NCBI GenBank assembly: GCA_045639905.1
Contig: JAZUDZ010000026.1
Location: 174,828-238,827, forward strand
Direction of reading: 5' to 3'
Origin: RGIG426 sp045639905
GTDB lineage: Bacteria > Bacillota > Clostridia > Oscillospirales > Acutalibacteraceae
DNA: 64,000 nt
Shown here in pieces: positions 26,079 to 34,676 of this stretch. The position numbers and the translations under genes were made by a program. Position 1 is the stretch's first letter; each line of letters opens with the position of its first letter. The notes beneath the pieces were generated by a model, which saw only the letters and a program-made list of their open reading frames with translations, was not told the origin of the DNA and made no database searches.

Positions 26079-27407
26079 ATGAAGCTACCCGAATCCGTAT
26101 TAACAGCAATCAAACGCCTCGAAGATAATAACTTCGAGGCCGTTGTTGTTGGCGGATGTGTTAGAAACGATTGCTTGCATCTTCCCATTGTAGACTATGA
26201 TCTAGCAACCAATGCAACCCCTTTAGAAATGCTGTCTGTATTTTCTGATTATCATTGTATTGAAACAGGAGCAAAACACGGAACCATAACCGTCATTGTA
26301 GACGATACCCCGCTGGAAATCACAACATACCGCATCGATGGCGAATATAAGGATAATCGACATCCAGAATCTGTTTCATTTTCCAAGCAACTTGAAGACG
26401 ATTTAAGCCGCCGAGACTTTACTATAAATGCAATGGCTTATAAGCCTTCACAAGGTCTTATTGATGTACACAACGGGCTTAACGATTTACAGCAAGGAAT
26501 TATTCGATGTGTCGGAAATCCCTACAAGAGATTTGATGAGGATGCATTACGAATCCTTCGCGGGTTACGTTTTGCTGCTCAATACGGTTTTTCCATAGAA
26601 GCGGAAACAGAAAATGCAATGCGAGAAAAAAAACAACTGCTTTTGAATATTTCTCCTGAACGAATTTTCCAAGAAATGACAAAAACCATATGTGGCCCGT
26701 ATATTGAGACGGTCATGTTACAATTCTCTGATATATTTTCAACAGTATGTCCCTACTTAAAGCCAACAATCGGATTCAACCAAAACAACCCCTGGCACAT
26801 CTACACGGCTTATGAGCATATTGTAAAGACCGTTGCAGCTGTTAAACCCGATCCCATCCTTCGCTGGACAATGTTTTTACACGATATAGGTAAACCCGAA
26901 TGCTATAGTGAAGATGAAAACGGAATCGGTCATTTTCGTGGTCACCCGCTAAAAAGTGCTTATATCGCCGAAACTTTCCTCAAACATCTCCATATTGATT
27001 CACAGTCATTGGCTACGATAACGACACTAATCCGAGCTCACGATGAACGTATCATTCCAACAGAAAAGAATGTCAAACGATTGCTGAATCGATTAAAGGG
27101 TTTTGAAATGGTCGATCTTCTTTTACAAGTTCAAGAAGCAGACCGTGCCGGGCAGAATCCGGAAAAACACAATACACTGCCTGACCCTATTGCTCAGATT
27201 CATTCAATTTTAAAAAAAATCAAAGACAATGGTGATTGTTTTGATATTCAAAGACTTGCCATAAACGGAAATGATTGCATTCAAGCAGGAATCCCGGCCG
27301 GACCGGAAATCGGCAAAACACTTAGTTGGATTCTCGGGAAAGTCATTGACGGGAAACTCGAAAACAATCGTGAAATATTACTGAATGAAATAGAAAAACG
27401 GTCTTAA
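26079..27407 (+). CDS. cca: CCA tRNA nucleotidyltransferase
   Basis: About 442 residues. It adds or repairs the 3' CCA of tRNA without a template. Class II family motifs are VVGGCVRND at about 20-28, DYDLATNATP (catalytic DxD), GTITVIVDD, RRDFTINAMAYKP, and the RNA-binding segment RFDEDALRILRGLRFAAQYGF; an HD domain follows (FLHDIGKP, FRGHPLKSAYIAE). ATG 26079 has AAGGAG upstream. The tRNA-Leu in this window encodes its own CCA, so the enzyme probably serves repair and any CCA-less tRNAs. Confidence 0.93.
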   Translation: MKLPESVLTAIKRLEDNNFEAVVVGGCVRNDCLHLPIVDYDLATNATPLEMLSVFSDYHCIETGAKHGTITVIVDDTPLEITTYRIDGEYKDNRHPESVSFSKQLEDDLSRRDFTINAMAYKPSQGLIDVHNGLNDLQQGIIRCVGNPYKRFDEDALRILRGLRFAAQYGFSIEAETENAMREKKQLLLNISPERIFQEMTKTICGPYIETVMLQFSDIFSTVCPYLKPTIGFNQNNPWHIYTAYEHIVKTVAAVKPDPILRWTMFLHDIGKPECYSEDENGIGHFRGHPLKSAYIAETFLKHLHIDSQSLATITTLIRAHDERIIPTEKNVKRLLNRLKGFEMVDLLLQVQEADRAGQNPEKHNTLPDPIAQIHSILKKIKDNGDCFDIQRLAINGNDCIQAGIPAGPEIGKTLSWILGKVIDGKLENNREILLNEIEKRS

Positions 27408-27430
27408 GATTATTTCTTAAGACCGTTTTT
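27394..27430. terminator. Bidirectional terminator between cca and nth
   Basis: 16-bp stem (27394-27409 with 27415-27430, core ACGGTCTTAAGA) with A and T flanks; it overlaps the ends of both convergent genes. Confidence 0.8.
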
Positions 27431-28045
27431 CGGACATATATCCGACAATACACATTCTTCGCACTTAGGAGAACGGGAATGACATGTATCTCTCCCAAAT
27501 TCTACAATTCGATGACAAAAATCAGAACTTTCTTTCTCAGGAAGAACCTTTCTAAGTTGTTTTTCACACACCGAAGGATTGTAAGAACTTGATAACCCCA
27601 AGCGGTTAGATATCCTGATACAGTGCGTATCTGTCACAACAGAAGGCTTTTTAAAAACGTCGCCCACGATTAAGTTCGCAGTTTTTCTTCCGACCCCCGG
27701 CAACAACACCAATTCCTCGATTGTATCCGGGACCACACCATCATAATCATTTAATAAAGTACGACATAAATTTACAATATCTTTTGCTTTACTATGATAA
27801 AATCCACATGAATAGATATATGGTTCCACTTCTTCCGGTTGAGCATTTGCAAACGACTCGATAGTAGGAAATCTTTCAAACAAAGAAGGAGTCACTTGAT
27901 TAACACGCTTATCCGTACATTGAGCTGCCAGTCTTGTGGCAATCAATAATTGCACAGGGTCCTCATATTGCAGTGTGCATGTTGCAGTCGGATATACTTT
28001 TTTTAAACGTTTGATAATCTCTTCGACAAATTCTGTGTGATCCAT
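27410..28045 (-). CDS. nth: Endonuclease III
   Basis: 211 residues, family length. Base-excision-repair DNA glycosylase/AP lyase for oxidised pyrimidines. The helix-hairpin-helix LPGVGRKTANLIVGDVF contains the catalytic Lys, and TDTHCIRISNRLG holds the catalytic Asp. The iron-sulfur cluster motif at the C-terminus is C-x6-C-x2-C-x5-C (CHSRSPKC, ECVLSDIC). Monocistronic; ends in a shared terminator with cca. Confidence 0.95.
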   Translation of the reverse strand: MDHTEFVEEIIKRLKKVYPTATCTLQYEDPVQLLIATRLAAQCTDKRVNQVTPSLFERFPTIESFANAQPEEVEPYIYSCGFYHSKAKDIVNLCRTLLNDYDGVVPDTIEELVLLPGVGRKTANLIVGDVFKKPSVVTDTHCIRISNRLGLSSSYNPSVCEKQLRKVLPEKESSDFCHRIVEFGRDTCHSRSPKCEECVLSDICPKNGLKK

Positions 28046-28189
28046 AGCAAGAATTCTCCTTTTAACTTCGGGAATATTGTATCGTAACCACCATACTATG
28101 TCAACAAATCCGAACCGTATCGGGTTGCCATATACACCAAATAATGATAAAATAAATTTGAAAATTTTAATTGTAAAGAAGGAAACAAT

Positions 28190-28933
28190 ATGTCTGCATT
28201 CCAGGGTTCAATTTACTCAAAAACACTTGATATGATGATGGGCCTATCCGTTGTACTTCCTGATTTTCCAAGAAAAAAGCGGGAAAAATATCCCGTTTTA
28301 TATCTGCTTCATGGTCTTGGAGATAATCACCAAAGCTGGCTCTTAAGAACCCGAATTGAGAGATACGCTTTCGAGCATGATTTGGTTGTCATCATGCCCG
28401 AAGTTCAAAGAAGTTACTACACTGACACACAATCTGGACTGAAGTATTTCCAGTTTGTTGCCAACGAACTACCCGAAATTTGTTCAAACCTATTCCCCAT
28501 CACATCTGATCCGGAGCAGACATTTATCGCTGGCCTTTCTATGGGAGGATACGGAGCTTTAAAAACTGCTCTCACCTATCCGGATCGATACAAAGCGGTT
28601 GCCAGTTTTTCCGGTGCAGTGGATGTAAAGCGCATGTTTGAAAACACCGAATGGTCTATGTACGGCAAAGAAGGATATGCTTTGTTCGGAGAACATATTG
28701 CTCCGGAAAATGACATTAGAATGCTCACTGTTAAAGCATCTAAAGACCGTGCCAACCTTCCACACATCTATTTATCGTGTGGACTCTCTGATTCATTATA
28801 TGAACAAAACAAAGACCTACGCACGCAACTTGATTTTCTTAAGATTCCATACCTTTATGAAGAATGGGGTGGCGGCCACACCTGGGATTTTTGGGAAGAA
28901 AGCATCAAGCGTTTTATTAACTTTATTTTCTAA
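28190..28933 (+). CDS. Alpha/beta hydrolase, tributyrin esterase / S-formylglutathione hydrolase-like
   Basis: 247 residues of the esterase D/EstA fold. Oxyanion segment YLLHGLGDNHQSW at about 38-50, nucleophile elbow GLSMGG with Ser117, and a C-terminal GGGHTWDFW with the likely catalytic His near 230. No signal peptide, so intracellular. Related Firmicute proteins (for example lactococcal EstA) cleave short-chain esters; acetylxylan or feruloyl esterases share this fold, and the actual substrate is not shown. ATG 28190 follows AAGAAGGAAA. 15 bases before rarA; possibly co-transcribed. Confidence 0.87.
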   Translation: MSAFQGSIYSKTLDMMMGLSVVLPDFPRKKREKYPVLYLLHGLGDNHQSWLLRTRIERYAFEHDLVVIMPEVQRSYYTDTQSGLKYFQFVANELPEICSNLFPITSDPEQTFIAGLSMGGYGALKTALTYPDRYKAVASFSGAVDVKRMFENTEWSMYGKEGYALFGEHIAPENDIRMLTVKASKDRANLPHIYLSCGLSDSLYEQNKDLRTQLDFLKIPYLYEEWGGGHTWDFWEESIKRFINFIF

Positions 28934-28948
28934 TCAGGAGGATTCAAC

Positions 28949-30217
28949 ATGAATACACCTCTTGCTGACCGTATGAGGCCGCAAAGGCTGGAAGATGTTT
29001 GCGGACAGCACCATCTTTTAGACGAAGGAAAAGCCTTGCGTTCAATCATTACTTCCGGCAAAATCCCAAATATGATTTTTTACGGCCCTTCCGGCGTTGG
29101 AAAAACGACCGTTGCCAGAATCATTGCGCGTCAAACAGAAATGAGTTTGCATAAACTAAATGGCACAACCGCATCAACAGCAGATATCAAGGACATTATC
29201 AAAGAAGTAGGTTCACTTCAAGGGGCAAACGGGATTCTTTTATACTTGGATGAGATTCAATATTTCAACAAAAGACAGCAACAAAGCTTGCTAGAACACG
29301 TCGAAAACGGCGATATTACACTAATTGCATCAACTACGGAAAATCCTTATTTCTATGTATATAGCGCCCTTTTAAGTCGTTCAACGGTCTTTGAATTCAA
29401 GTCATTGGAAGCAAGTGATGTTGAGCAAGCAGTTTGTCGGGGCTTTGACTTCATTCAAAAAGAACAAGGCTGTATCATCAATGTAGATAAGGAGATAATC
29501 CACTATATTTCTCAAGCTTGCGGCGGCGATGTTCGGAAAGCACTCAACACAGTTGAGCTATGTACAATGGCCGCACCCGTACAATCAGACGGCTCTCGCA
29601 ACATCACAAAGGAAGTAGCCGAGCAACTTGCCCAACAAAATTCCTTACGATATGACAAAGCCGGAGAAGAACACTATGACATCATTTCCGCCTATCAAAA
29701 ATCCATGCGTGGTTCAGACCCAAATGCTGCCCTTCATTATTTGGCTCGTTTATTGGAAGCGGGAGACTTGCCATCTGCCTGTCGGCGTCTTTTGGTTTGT
29801 GCCAACGAAGATGTTGGCTTGGCATATCCTCAAATTATCCCCATTGTCAAAGCGGCTGTGGACACGGCCTTGCAACTGGGTATGCCCGAAGCCAGAATTC
29901 CACTTGCCAACGCCGTTGTATTAGTTGCTACATCTCCAAAATCAAACTCTGCTTATATTGGGATAAATTCCGCAATGAAAGACGTTCAAAACGGGAAAGC
30001 CGGTCCTATTCCCCGCCAACTTCAAAATAAACATTTCGACGGAGAAGATGCAGAACAAAAAGGACAGTTTTATTTATACCCACACGACTTTTCAAACCAC
30101 TGGACGGCACAGCAGTATCTACCCGATGAATTAAAAAACACTGTATATTATGTTCCAGGACAGAATAAAAACGAGCAACTGTCTGCCGAGTATTGGAAAA
30201 AAATAAAAAACGAATAA
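28949..30217 (+). CDS. rarA: Replication-associated recombination protein A
   Basis: 422 residues. AAA+ ATPase related to clamp loaders (E. coli RarA/MgsA, yeast Mgs1) that acts at stalled forks. Motifs are PLADRMRPQRLEDVCGQ, Walker A FYGPSGVGKTT (46-53), Walker B LLYLDEIQYFNKRQQ, sensor STTENPYF, the SRSTVFEF segment, and the C-terminal domain with DVGLAYPQI and LYPHDF. ATG 28949 is preceded by AGGAGG. Confidence 0.95.
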   Translation: MNTPLADRMRPQRLEDVCGQHHLLDEGKALRSIITSGKIPNMIFYGPSGVGKTTVARIIARQTEMSLHKLNGTTASTADIKDIIKEVGSLQGANGILLYLDEIQYFNKRQQQSLLEHVENGDITLIASTTENPYFYVYSALLSRSTVFEFKSLEASDVEQAVCRGFDFIQKEQGCIINVDKEIIHYISQACGGDVRKALNTVELCTMAAPVQSDGSRNITKEVAEQLAQQNSLRYDKAGEEHYDIISAYQKSMRGSDPNAALHYLARLLEAGDLPSACRRLLVCANEDVGLAYPQIIPIVKAAVDTALQLGMPEARIPLANAVVLVATSPKSNSAYIGINSAMKDVQNGKAGPIPRQLQNKHFDGEDAEQKGQFYLYPHDFSNHWTAQQYLPDELKNTVYYVPGQNKNEQLSAEYWKKIKNE

Positions 30218-30219
30218 AG

Positions 30220-30257
30220 AAAGATGGTATCAAGATTCTCTTGATACCATCTTTTCT
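30220..30257. terminator. Bidirectional terminator between rarA and the binding-protein gene
   Basis: 16-bp perfect stem (30220-30235 with 30238-30253, core AGATGGTATCAAGA), T-rich on one side and A-rich on the other. Confidence 0.85.
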
Positions 30258-30258
30258 A

Positions 30259-31224
30259 TTATTTAAGAATTGCATATGCAGATAGATAATCACATGCTGC
30301 GACAAACACGTCTTCATGCTGGAGGGCCAGAAATGCATCCGTAATATTTTCAAAATCTATCAAGGAAATGGTAACATCTTGATTTTTCATTCTTCCTTTG
30401 AGAATATCAGACGCAAAAGAGCCTTTTACAACCGCCATTTTCTCATTCATTCCCCAAAGATCTGCCTCACCGCTGTATGTATTACGTTTCTTTGTAAAAT
30501 AACAAAGCCCGTTTTCAAGTCGCCATACACTAGGATCTGAATACAATACAGCTTTACTGGTGGAATCATATCGGAACGCACCCCAAAGAACATCAACCGT
30601 ATTGTCGGAAAGTGCAGTAATCTGAGTATCTTTTGTAACTTTTTCAAAACGAACCGATAGACCTAAATCTTCAAACACCAACCGGGCAACATCGACTTCA
30701 AATCCGTCCCATTCCCCATTATCGTTTAAGAACGACAACGGATAGGCATTTGCATCAGCTCCAACCACTATTTCTCCTTTTTTCTTCATATCTTTCCATG
30801 AAGAATCATTTCCTTTTGCTTTCCAAGAAACGTTATAGTCGGCTTCTCTTGCGAAAACTTCGTCGCAAAACCATTTTTCTGCAACTTGGTCAATTTTGTC
30901 ATCATCATAAAAACATTCGATTGTTTTACGAACTTTTTCATATAAAGAAACATCTTCCGGACGGAATCCGATTGCGTAAAAATAATAAGCCAAGCTAACG
31001 CCTACACAACGGCACTCATCATATGTCAATGTAACATTTTCAGCACTCACACTCGTAGCAGTCGGCGTTTTTTGTTCCGTACTTTGAGTAATATCCGGTA
31101 ATTTTTCAGTTGTGTTTTCAGTTCCCGAACTAGAACTGTTTGTTCCAGGGTCATTAGTACGGCATCCGGAAAAGAAAGTCATAATCAAAACAAAAACAAT
31201 TAAAACAGATAGAATTCTCTTCAT
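30259..31224 (-). CDS. Amino-acid-type ABC transporter substrate-binding lipoprotein
   Basis: 321 residues. Lipoprotein signal: hydrophobic 4-17, lipobox FSGC with Cys21, then a Ser/Thr-rich tether. The rest matches SBP family 3: EIVVGADANAYPLSFLNDNG, GFEVDVARLVFEDLGL, and a typical second lobe (DVLWGAF, LYSDP). It should bind an amino acid or similar small ligand outside the membrane. An unusual insert of about 70 residues (with YAIGFRPEDVSLYEKVRK) separates the tether from the binding fold. No ABC permease or ATPase gene is adjacent. The ATG overlaps the gph stop (ATGA), so it is coupled to gph. Confidence 0.85.
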   Translation of the reverse strand: MKRILSVLIVFVLIMTFFSGCRTNDPGTNSSSSGTENTTEKLPDITQSTEQKTPTATSVSAENVTLTYDECRCVGVSLAYYFYAIGFRPEDVSLYEKVRKTIECFYDDDKIDQVAEKWFCDEVFAREADYNVSWKAKGNDSSWKDMKKKGEIVVGADANAYPLSFLNDNGEWDGFEVDVARLVFEDLGLSVRFEKVTKDTQITALSDNTVDVLWGAFRYDSTSKAVLYSDPSVWRLENGLCYFTKKRNTYSGEADLWGMNEKMAVVKGSFASDILKGRMKNQDVTISLIDFENITDAFLALQHEDVFVAACDYLSAYAILK

Positions 31225-31877
31225 TGATTCAACACCTCCAAAAGTTCATTCGGATAATTAATAAATAACGTTGCTCCTGCCTCTTCGAGTTGGCTACGAG
31301 TACGAAATCCCCAAGTAACAGCAACAAACGGAACCTTCGCGTTCAAGGCGGTTTTAGCGTCAACATCTGAATCCCCAACTAAAATCACTTCATCGGGATT
31401 TAATTTAAAACTGGATAATAGATATTTTATCATATCCGGAGCAGGTTTTCGAGCAAGTTCATCACTTTCTCCAATCACATAGTCCGGAATAGTGTGAAAA
31501 AAATGTCGACAAACTTTGCGAGCCGATAAATCTTTCTTGTTCGACACAATCGCTACAGTATACCCAAGGTCCTTTAACTTTGTCATTAATTCAACAACAC
31601 CTGAATACGGCTTTGTATAATCAATAAGATGATTTCCATAATAATCGAGAAAAATATCCAATGCCTGTTTTTGAACTGAAGGATCCAAAACACCAGACGG
31701 CAAAGATCGGTTAATTAGATTTTGCATACCGTTTCCGACAAAACAGCGAATCTCGTCATAGGTTCTATGCGGGAAACCAAACGAATCCATAGCATAATTT
31801 ACCGCCGTCTTCAAATCTTCAATTGTGTCTAGCAATGTTCCATCCAAATCAAAAAATATTGCCTTGATTGATTTCAT
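31221..31877 (-). CDS. gph: HAD hydrolase, phosphoglycolate phosphatase-like
   Basis: 218 residues. Motif I IFFDLDGTLLDT at about 7-18 with the nucleophile Asp, motif II IVSNK, and motif III/IV EVILVGDSDVDAKTA. A cap domain lies between I and II. The subfamily contains phosphoglycolate phosphatase and PPi-hydrolysing PpaX; the exact substrate cannot be set from sequence. ATG 31877 is the only start that fits: upstream in frame is a Lys/Arg-rich artefact opposite the S1 acidic tail, and a terminator hairpin lies just above. The ribosome site is weak (AAGAG). Confidence 0.88.
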   Translation of the reverse strand: MKSIKAIFFDLDGTLLDTIEDLKTAVNYAMDSFGFPHRTYDEIRCFVGNGMQNLINRSLPSGVLDPSVQKQALDIFLDYYGNHLIDYTKPYSGVVELMTKLKDLGYTVAIVSNKKDLSARKVCRHFFHTIPDYVIGESDELARKPAPDMIKYLLSSFKLNPDEVILVGDSDVDAKTALNAKVPFVAVTWGFRTRSQLEEAGATLFINYPNELLEVLNQ

Positions 31878-31890
31878 AGTAACTCTTAAC

Positions 31891-31923
31891 AAAAAAGAGG
31901 CGCTGCTATTTTGGCAGCGCCTC
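31891..31923 (-). terminator. Terminator of ispH-rpsA
   Basis: 10-bp perfect stem GAGGCGCTGC/GCAGCGCCTC (31923-31914 with 31906-31897), then TTTTTT at 31896-31891 on the minus strand. Confidence 0.88.
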
Positions 31924-31938
31924 ACAAAAAACTTTAAC

Positions 31939-33987
31939 TTAGGCCTCTTCGGTCGTTTCTTCTTCAACGACAGCTGCCTCTTCTTTAACTTCCTCAACAA
32001 CCTCTTCGGTGACTTCTTCAGTAACCTCTTCAGCTGCCTCTTCAACTTTTTCCTCTACCGGCAAAAGTGCGCGAATAGAAAGACTGATTCTCTTTTGCTC
32101 ATCGTCAATCTTAGTGATCTTGACCTGAACCTCCTGACCAATCTTCAATTCATCTTGAGGTTTCTCGACGCGATGGTTGGAAATCTGGGAAATATGAATT
32201 AAACCATCTACGCCAGGGATAATAGAAGCAAAAGCACCAAAGGTAGTCATGCTAACAATCTTGGCGTCTACAACATCACCCTCGCTGTATTTGCTGTTAA
32301 AGATAACCCACGGATTATCTTCTTCTTTACGATAACCAAGAGAAATCTTATGTTTTTCAGCATCCAATTTACGAACATATACTTCAACAGTCTGTCCAAC
32401 AGATAAAACATCAGCCGGGTTTTTAATATGAGTCCAAGAAAGCTCGGAAACATGAATCATACCATCCACGCCACCAAGATCAACAAAAGCGCCATAGTTG
32501 GTCAAGGATTTCACAACACCTGTAAAGACTTGGCCGACTTCAATGGATTCCCACAAAGCCTGGGCTTTTTCTTTTCTCTCTTCGTTGGCAACTTTCCGAA
32601 TGGAACCAACAGCACGTCTACGGCGTTCATCCATATCAATGAGAACGAAACGAACCTTGTTACCAATCAAAACAGACTGATCTTCAATACGAACAGAGGA
32701 TGCTTGCGATGCCGGAATAAAGACGGTGGCAGTTTCAGTAGCAACAAGAATGCCGCCATGAACAGTCTGGCTAACAACACCTTCGAGAATCTCTCCCGCC
32801 TGATGAGCTGCAACCAAATCATCCCAACCTTTATGAGCATCTACTTTTTTCTTGGAAAGTTTAATTGTACCTTCTTGATCATTTGTGCGCATAATGAGGA
32901 GATCAAGTTCATCGCCGACTTTCACGATTTCTCCAGGATCAGAAACAGGCTGAACTGACAATTCATCAATCGGGATATAACCCGTTTGCTTACGGCCAAC
33001 AACTTCCACCTCCACTTCACTCGGAAAAATATTGGTGACGATACCGCGAACATATCCGTTCTCGTTCAACTCCACATCATATTGTTCCAAGAGTTCTGCG
33101 AATCCTTCTTCGCCATTTTCAATTACATTGTTGACTTCATCAGCCATGGTTTCTAGTACCTCCTTAATAATATCGGCCGGTGTCGAAGCCCCAGCAGTCA
33201 AACCAACAGAACGCACTCCACGAAACCAATTTGCCGATAACTCAGCAGCAGTTTCCACTAAGTATGTTGGACAGTTTTCAGAGCACACATCTTTTAATTT
33301 GGCTGTATTTGAACTTTGACGACCTCCGACAATCACCATGATATCATGGGATTGTGACAAACGAATGGCTTCTTCTTGCCTACTCGCAGTCGCATTGCAT
33401 ATTGTATCATAGATTGCAATTTTTGTACAGTATTGTTTTATAATTTTTTTACTATCTTCCCAAATTGACTTCTGAAAAGTTGTTTGGGAAACAAGAGTAA
33501 TCGACGCATTTAAATCCAGTTCGCCAGACAACAAAATTTTTTTCAATCCTTCGCAGGATTCAAAAACATAGGAACGCGTTAAACAATACCCTCGGATTCC
33601 CTCAACCTCAGGATGTTTTTCGTCTCCGGCAATTAAAATAACGGCACCATTTTCAGAATCCTTTTCTACGATTTTATGGATTTTTTCAACAAAAGGACAA
33701 GTTGCATTGCACACGTTAATATCCCGATTTTGCGCATCATCAAGAACCTGTTTTGGCACTCCATGAGAACGGATTACAAGGTATGCGCCGTTTGGAACCT
33801 CGTCAGGTGAATCTACAATATGGGCACCTCTCACTTCCAAAGAAGAAACCACTTGCGGATTGTGAATCAAAGGACCTAGCGTATAGACCGACTTGTTTTC
33901 GTCCAAGAGCTGGCTTACTTGCTCCATCGCTTTATTAACACCGAAACAAAATCCCGCTGTTTTTGCTAAATCAATTTTCATAATCAT
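31939..33987 (-). CDS. ispH: IspH-ribosomal protein S1 fusion
   Basis: 682 residues. Residues 1-285 are IspH (LytB), which reduces HMBPP to IPP and DMAPP, the last step of the MEP isoprenoid pathway. The three iron-sulfur cysteines are at 14 (GFCFGVNKA), 97 (NATCPFV) and 197 (TICNATASRQ). Residues about 300-640 hold four S1 RNA-binding domains, the third and fourth best conserved (NYGAFVDLGGVDGMIHVSELSW, FGAFASIIPGVDGLIHISQIS-type). An acidic tail of about 40 residues (EEVTEEVTEEV...) ends it. This fusion is known in Clostridia. ATG 33987 directly follows the cmk stop codon; ATG 33981 is an alternative. It ends in a strong terminator. Confidence 0.95.
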   Translation of the reverse strand: MIMKIDLAKTAGFCFGVNKAMEQVSQLLDENKSVYTLGPLIHNPQVVSSLEVRGAHIVDSPDEVPNGAYLVIRSHGVPKQVLDDAQNRDINVCNATCPFVEKIHKIVEKDSENGAVILIAGDEKHPEVEGIRGYCLTRSYVFESCEGLKKILLSGELDLNASITLVSQTTFQKSIWEDSKKIIKQYCTKIAIYDTICNATASRQEEAIRLSQSHDIMVIVGGRQSSNTAKLKDVCSENCPTYLVETAAELSANWFRGVRSVGLTAGASTPADIIKEVLETMADEVNNVIENGEEGFAELLEQYDVELNENGYVRGIVTNIFPSEVEVEVVGRKQTGYIPIDELSVQPVSDPGEIVKVGDELDLLIMRTNDQEGTIKLSKKKVDAHKGWDDLVAAHQAGEILEGVVSQTVHGGILVATETATVFIPASQASSVRIEDQSVLIGNKVRFVLIDMDERRRRAVGSIRKVANEERKEKAQALWESIEVGQVFTGVVKSLTNYGAFVDLGGVDGMIHVSELSWTHIKNPADVLSVGQTVEVYVRKLDAEKHKISLGYRKEEDNPWVIFNSKYSEGDVVDAKIVSMTTFGAFASIIPGVDGLIHISQISNHRVEKPQDELKIGQEVQVKITKIDDEQKRISLSIRALLPVEEKVEEAAEEVTEEVTEEVVEEVKEEAAVVEEETTEEA

Positions 33988-34662
33988 TTATCCGTTCTGA
34001 CTGATTCGTGCAGAAACAATCTCATATAGTGCTTTTACAGATTCATCCAAATCCATTTCAGATGTGTCAACTAAAACAGCATCTTCTGCCGCTTTTAATG
34101 GCGCAGCTGCACGATGTGAATCGTCATAATCTCGTTTTTTCATATCCTCAAGGACATCGTCAAAAGATACGTCCACACCTTTTTCTTTCAGTTCATCGTA
34201 TCTACGTTTAGCACGTACTTCTGCAGAAGCGGTTAGAAATATTTTAACCTGCGCAAAAGGCAAAACAACAGTACCGATATCACGTCCATCCATAATAACA
34301 TTATTCTCACGAGCCAGTTTTTGTTGTGTTTCAAACAAGAATTTTCTTACTTCCGGGATGGCAGAAACACCTGACGCAGCCATAGAAACCTCAGGCGTAC
34401 GAATGTAATCGCTAACATCTTCATCATTAACAAAGACCCGCTGATTTCCATCAATATAACGAATGGTTACACATAATGAATCCAAAAAAGGAATCACTTG
34501 TGTTGCATCTTTATAATCCAACCCGTTTTGGATACAGGCATATCCAACCGCACGATACATAGCACCTGTATCCACGTAAACATATCCTAAATCCTTGGCA
34601 AGTTTTTTTGCCATTGTACTCTTTCCGGCGCCAGATGGTCCGTCAATTGCTATTGAAATCAT
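33988..34662 (-). CDS. cmk: Cytidylate kinase
   Basis: 224 residues, standard length. Phosphorylates CMP/dCMP in pyrimidine salvage and RNA turnover. P-loop IAIDGPSGAGKSTMAKKLA at 4-22, YVDTGAMYRAVG, and the substrate and lid segments MDGRDIGTVVLP and RAKRRYDELKEKG. GGGAGGA precedes ATG 34662. Located between the BaiN-type flavoprotein and ispH-rpsA, the common Clostridial order. Confidence 0.96.
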   Translation of the reverse strand: MISIAIDGPSGAGKSTMAKKLAKDLGYVYVDTGAMYRAVGYACIQNGLDYKDATQVIPFLDSLCVTIRYIDGNQRVFVNDEDVSDYIRTPEVSMAASGVSAIPEVRKFLFETQQKLARENNVIMDGRDIGTVVLPFAQVKIFLTASAEVRAKRRYDELKEKGVDVSFDDVLEDMKKRDYDDSHRAAAPLKAAEDAVLVDTSEMDLDESVKALYEIVSARISQNG

Positions 34663-34676
34663 ATTAGAATCCTCCC

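Noticed and set aside
31878..32045. Lys/Arg-rich N-terminal extension of gph
   Set aside because: It is antisense to the acidic S1 tail and crosses a terminator; the HAD motif begins right after ATG 31877.
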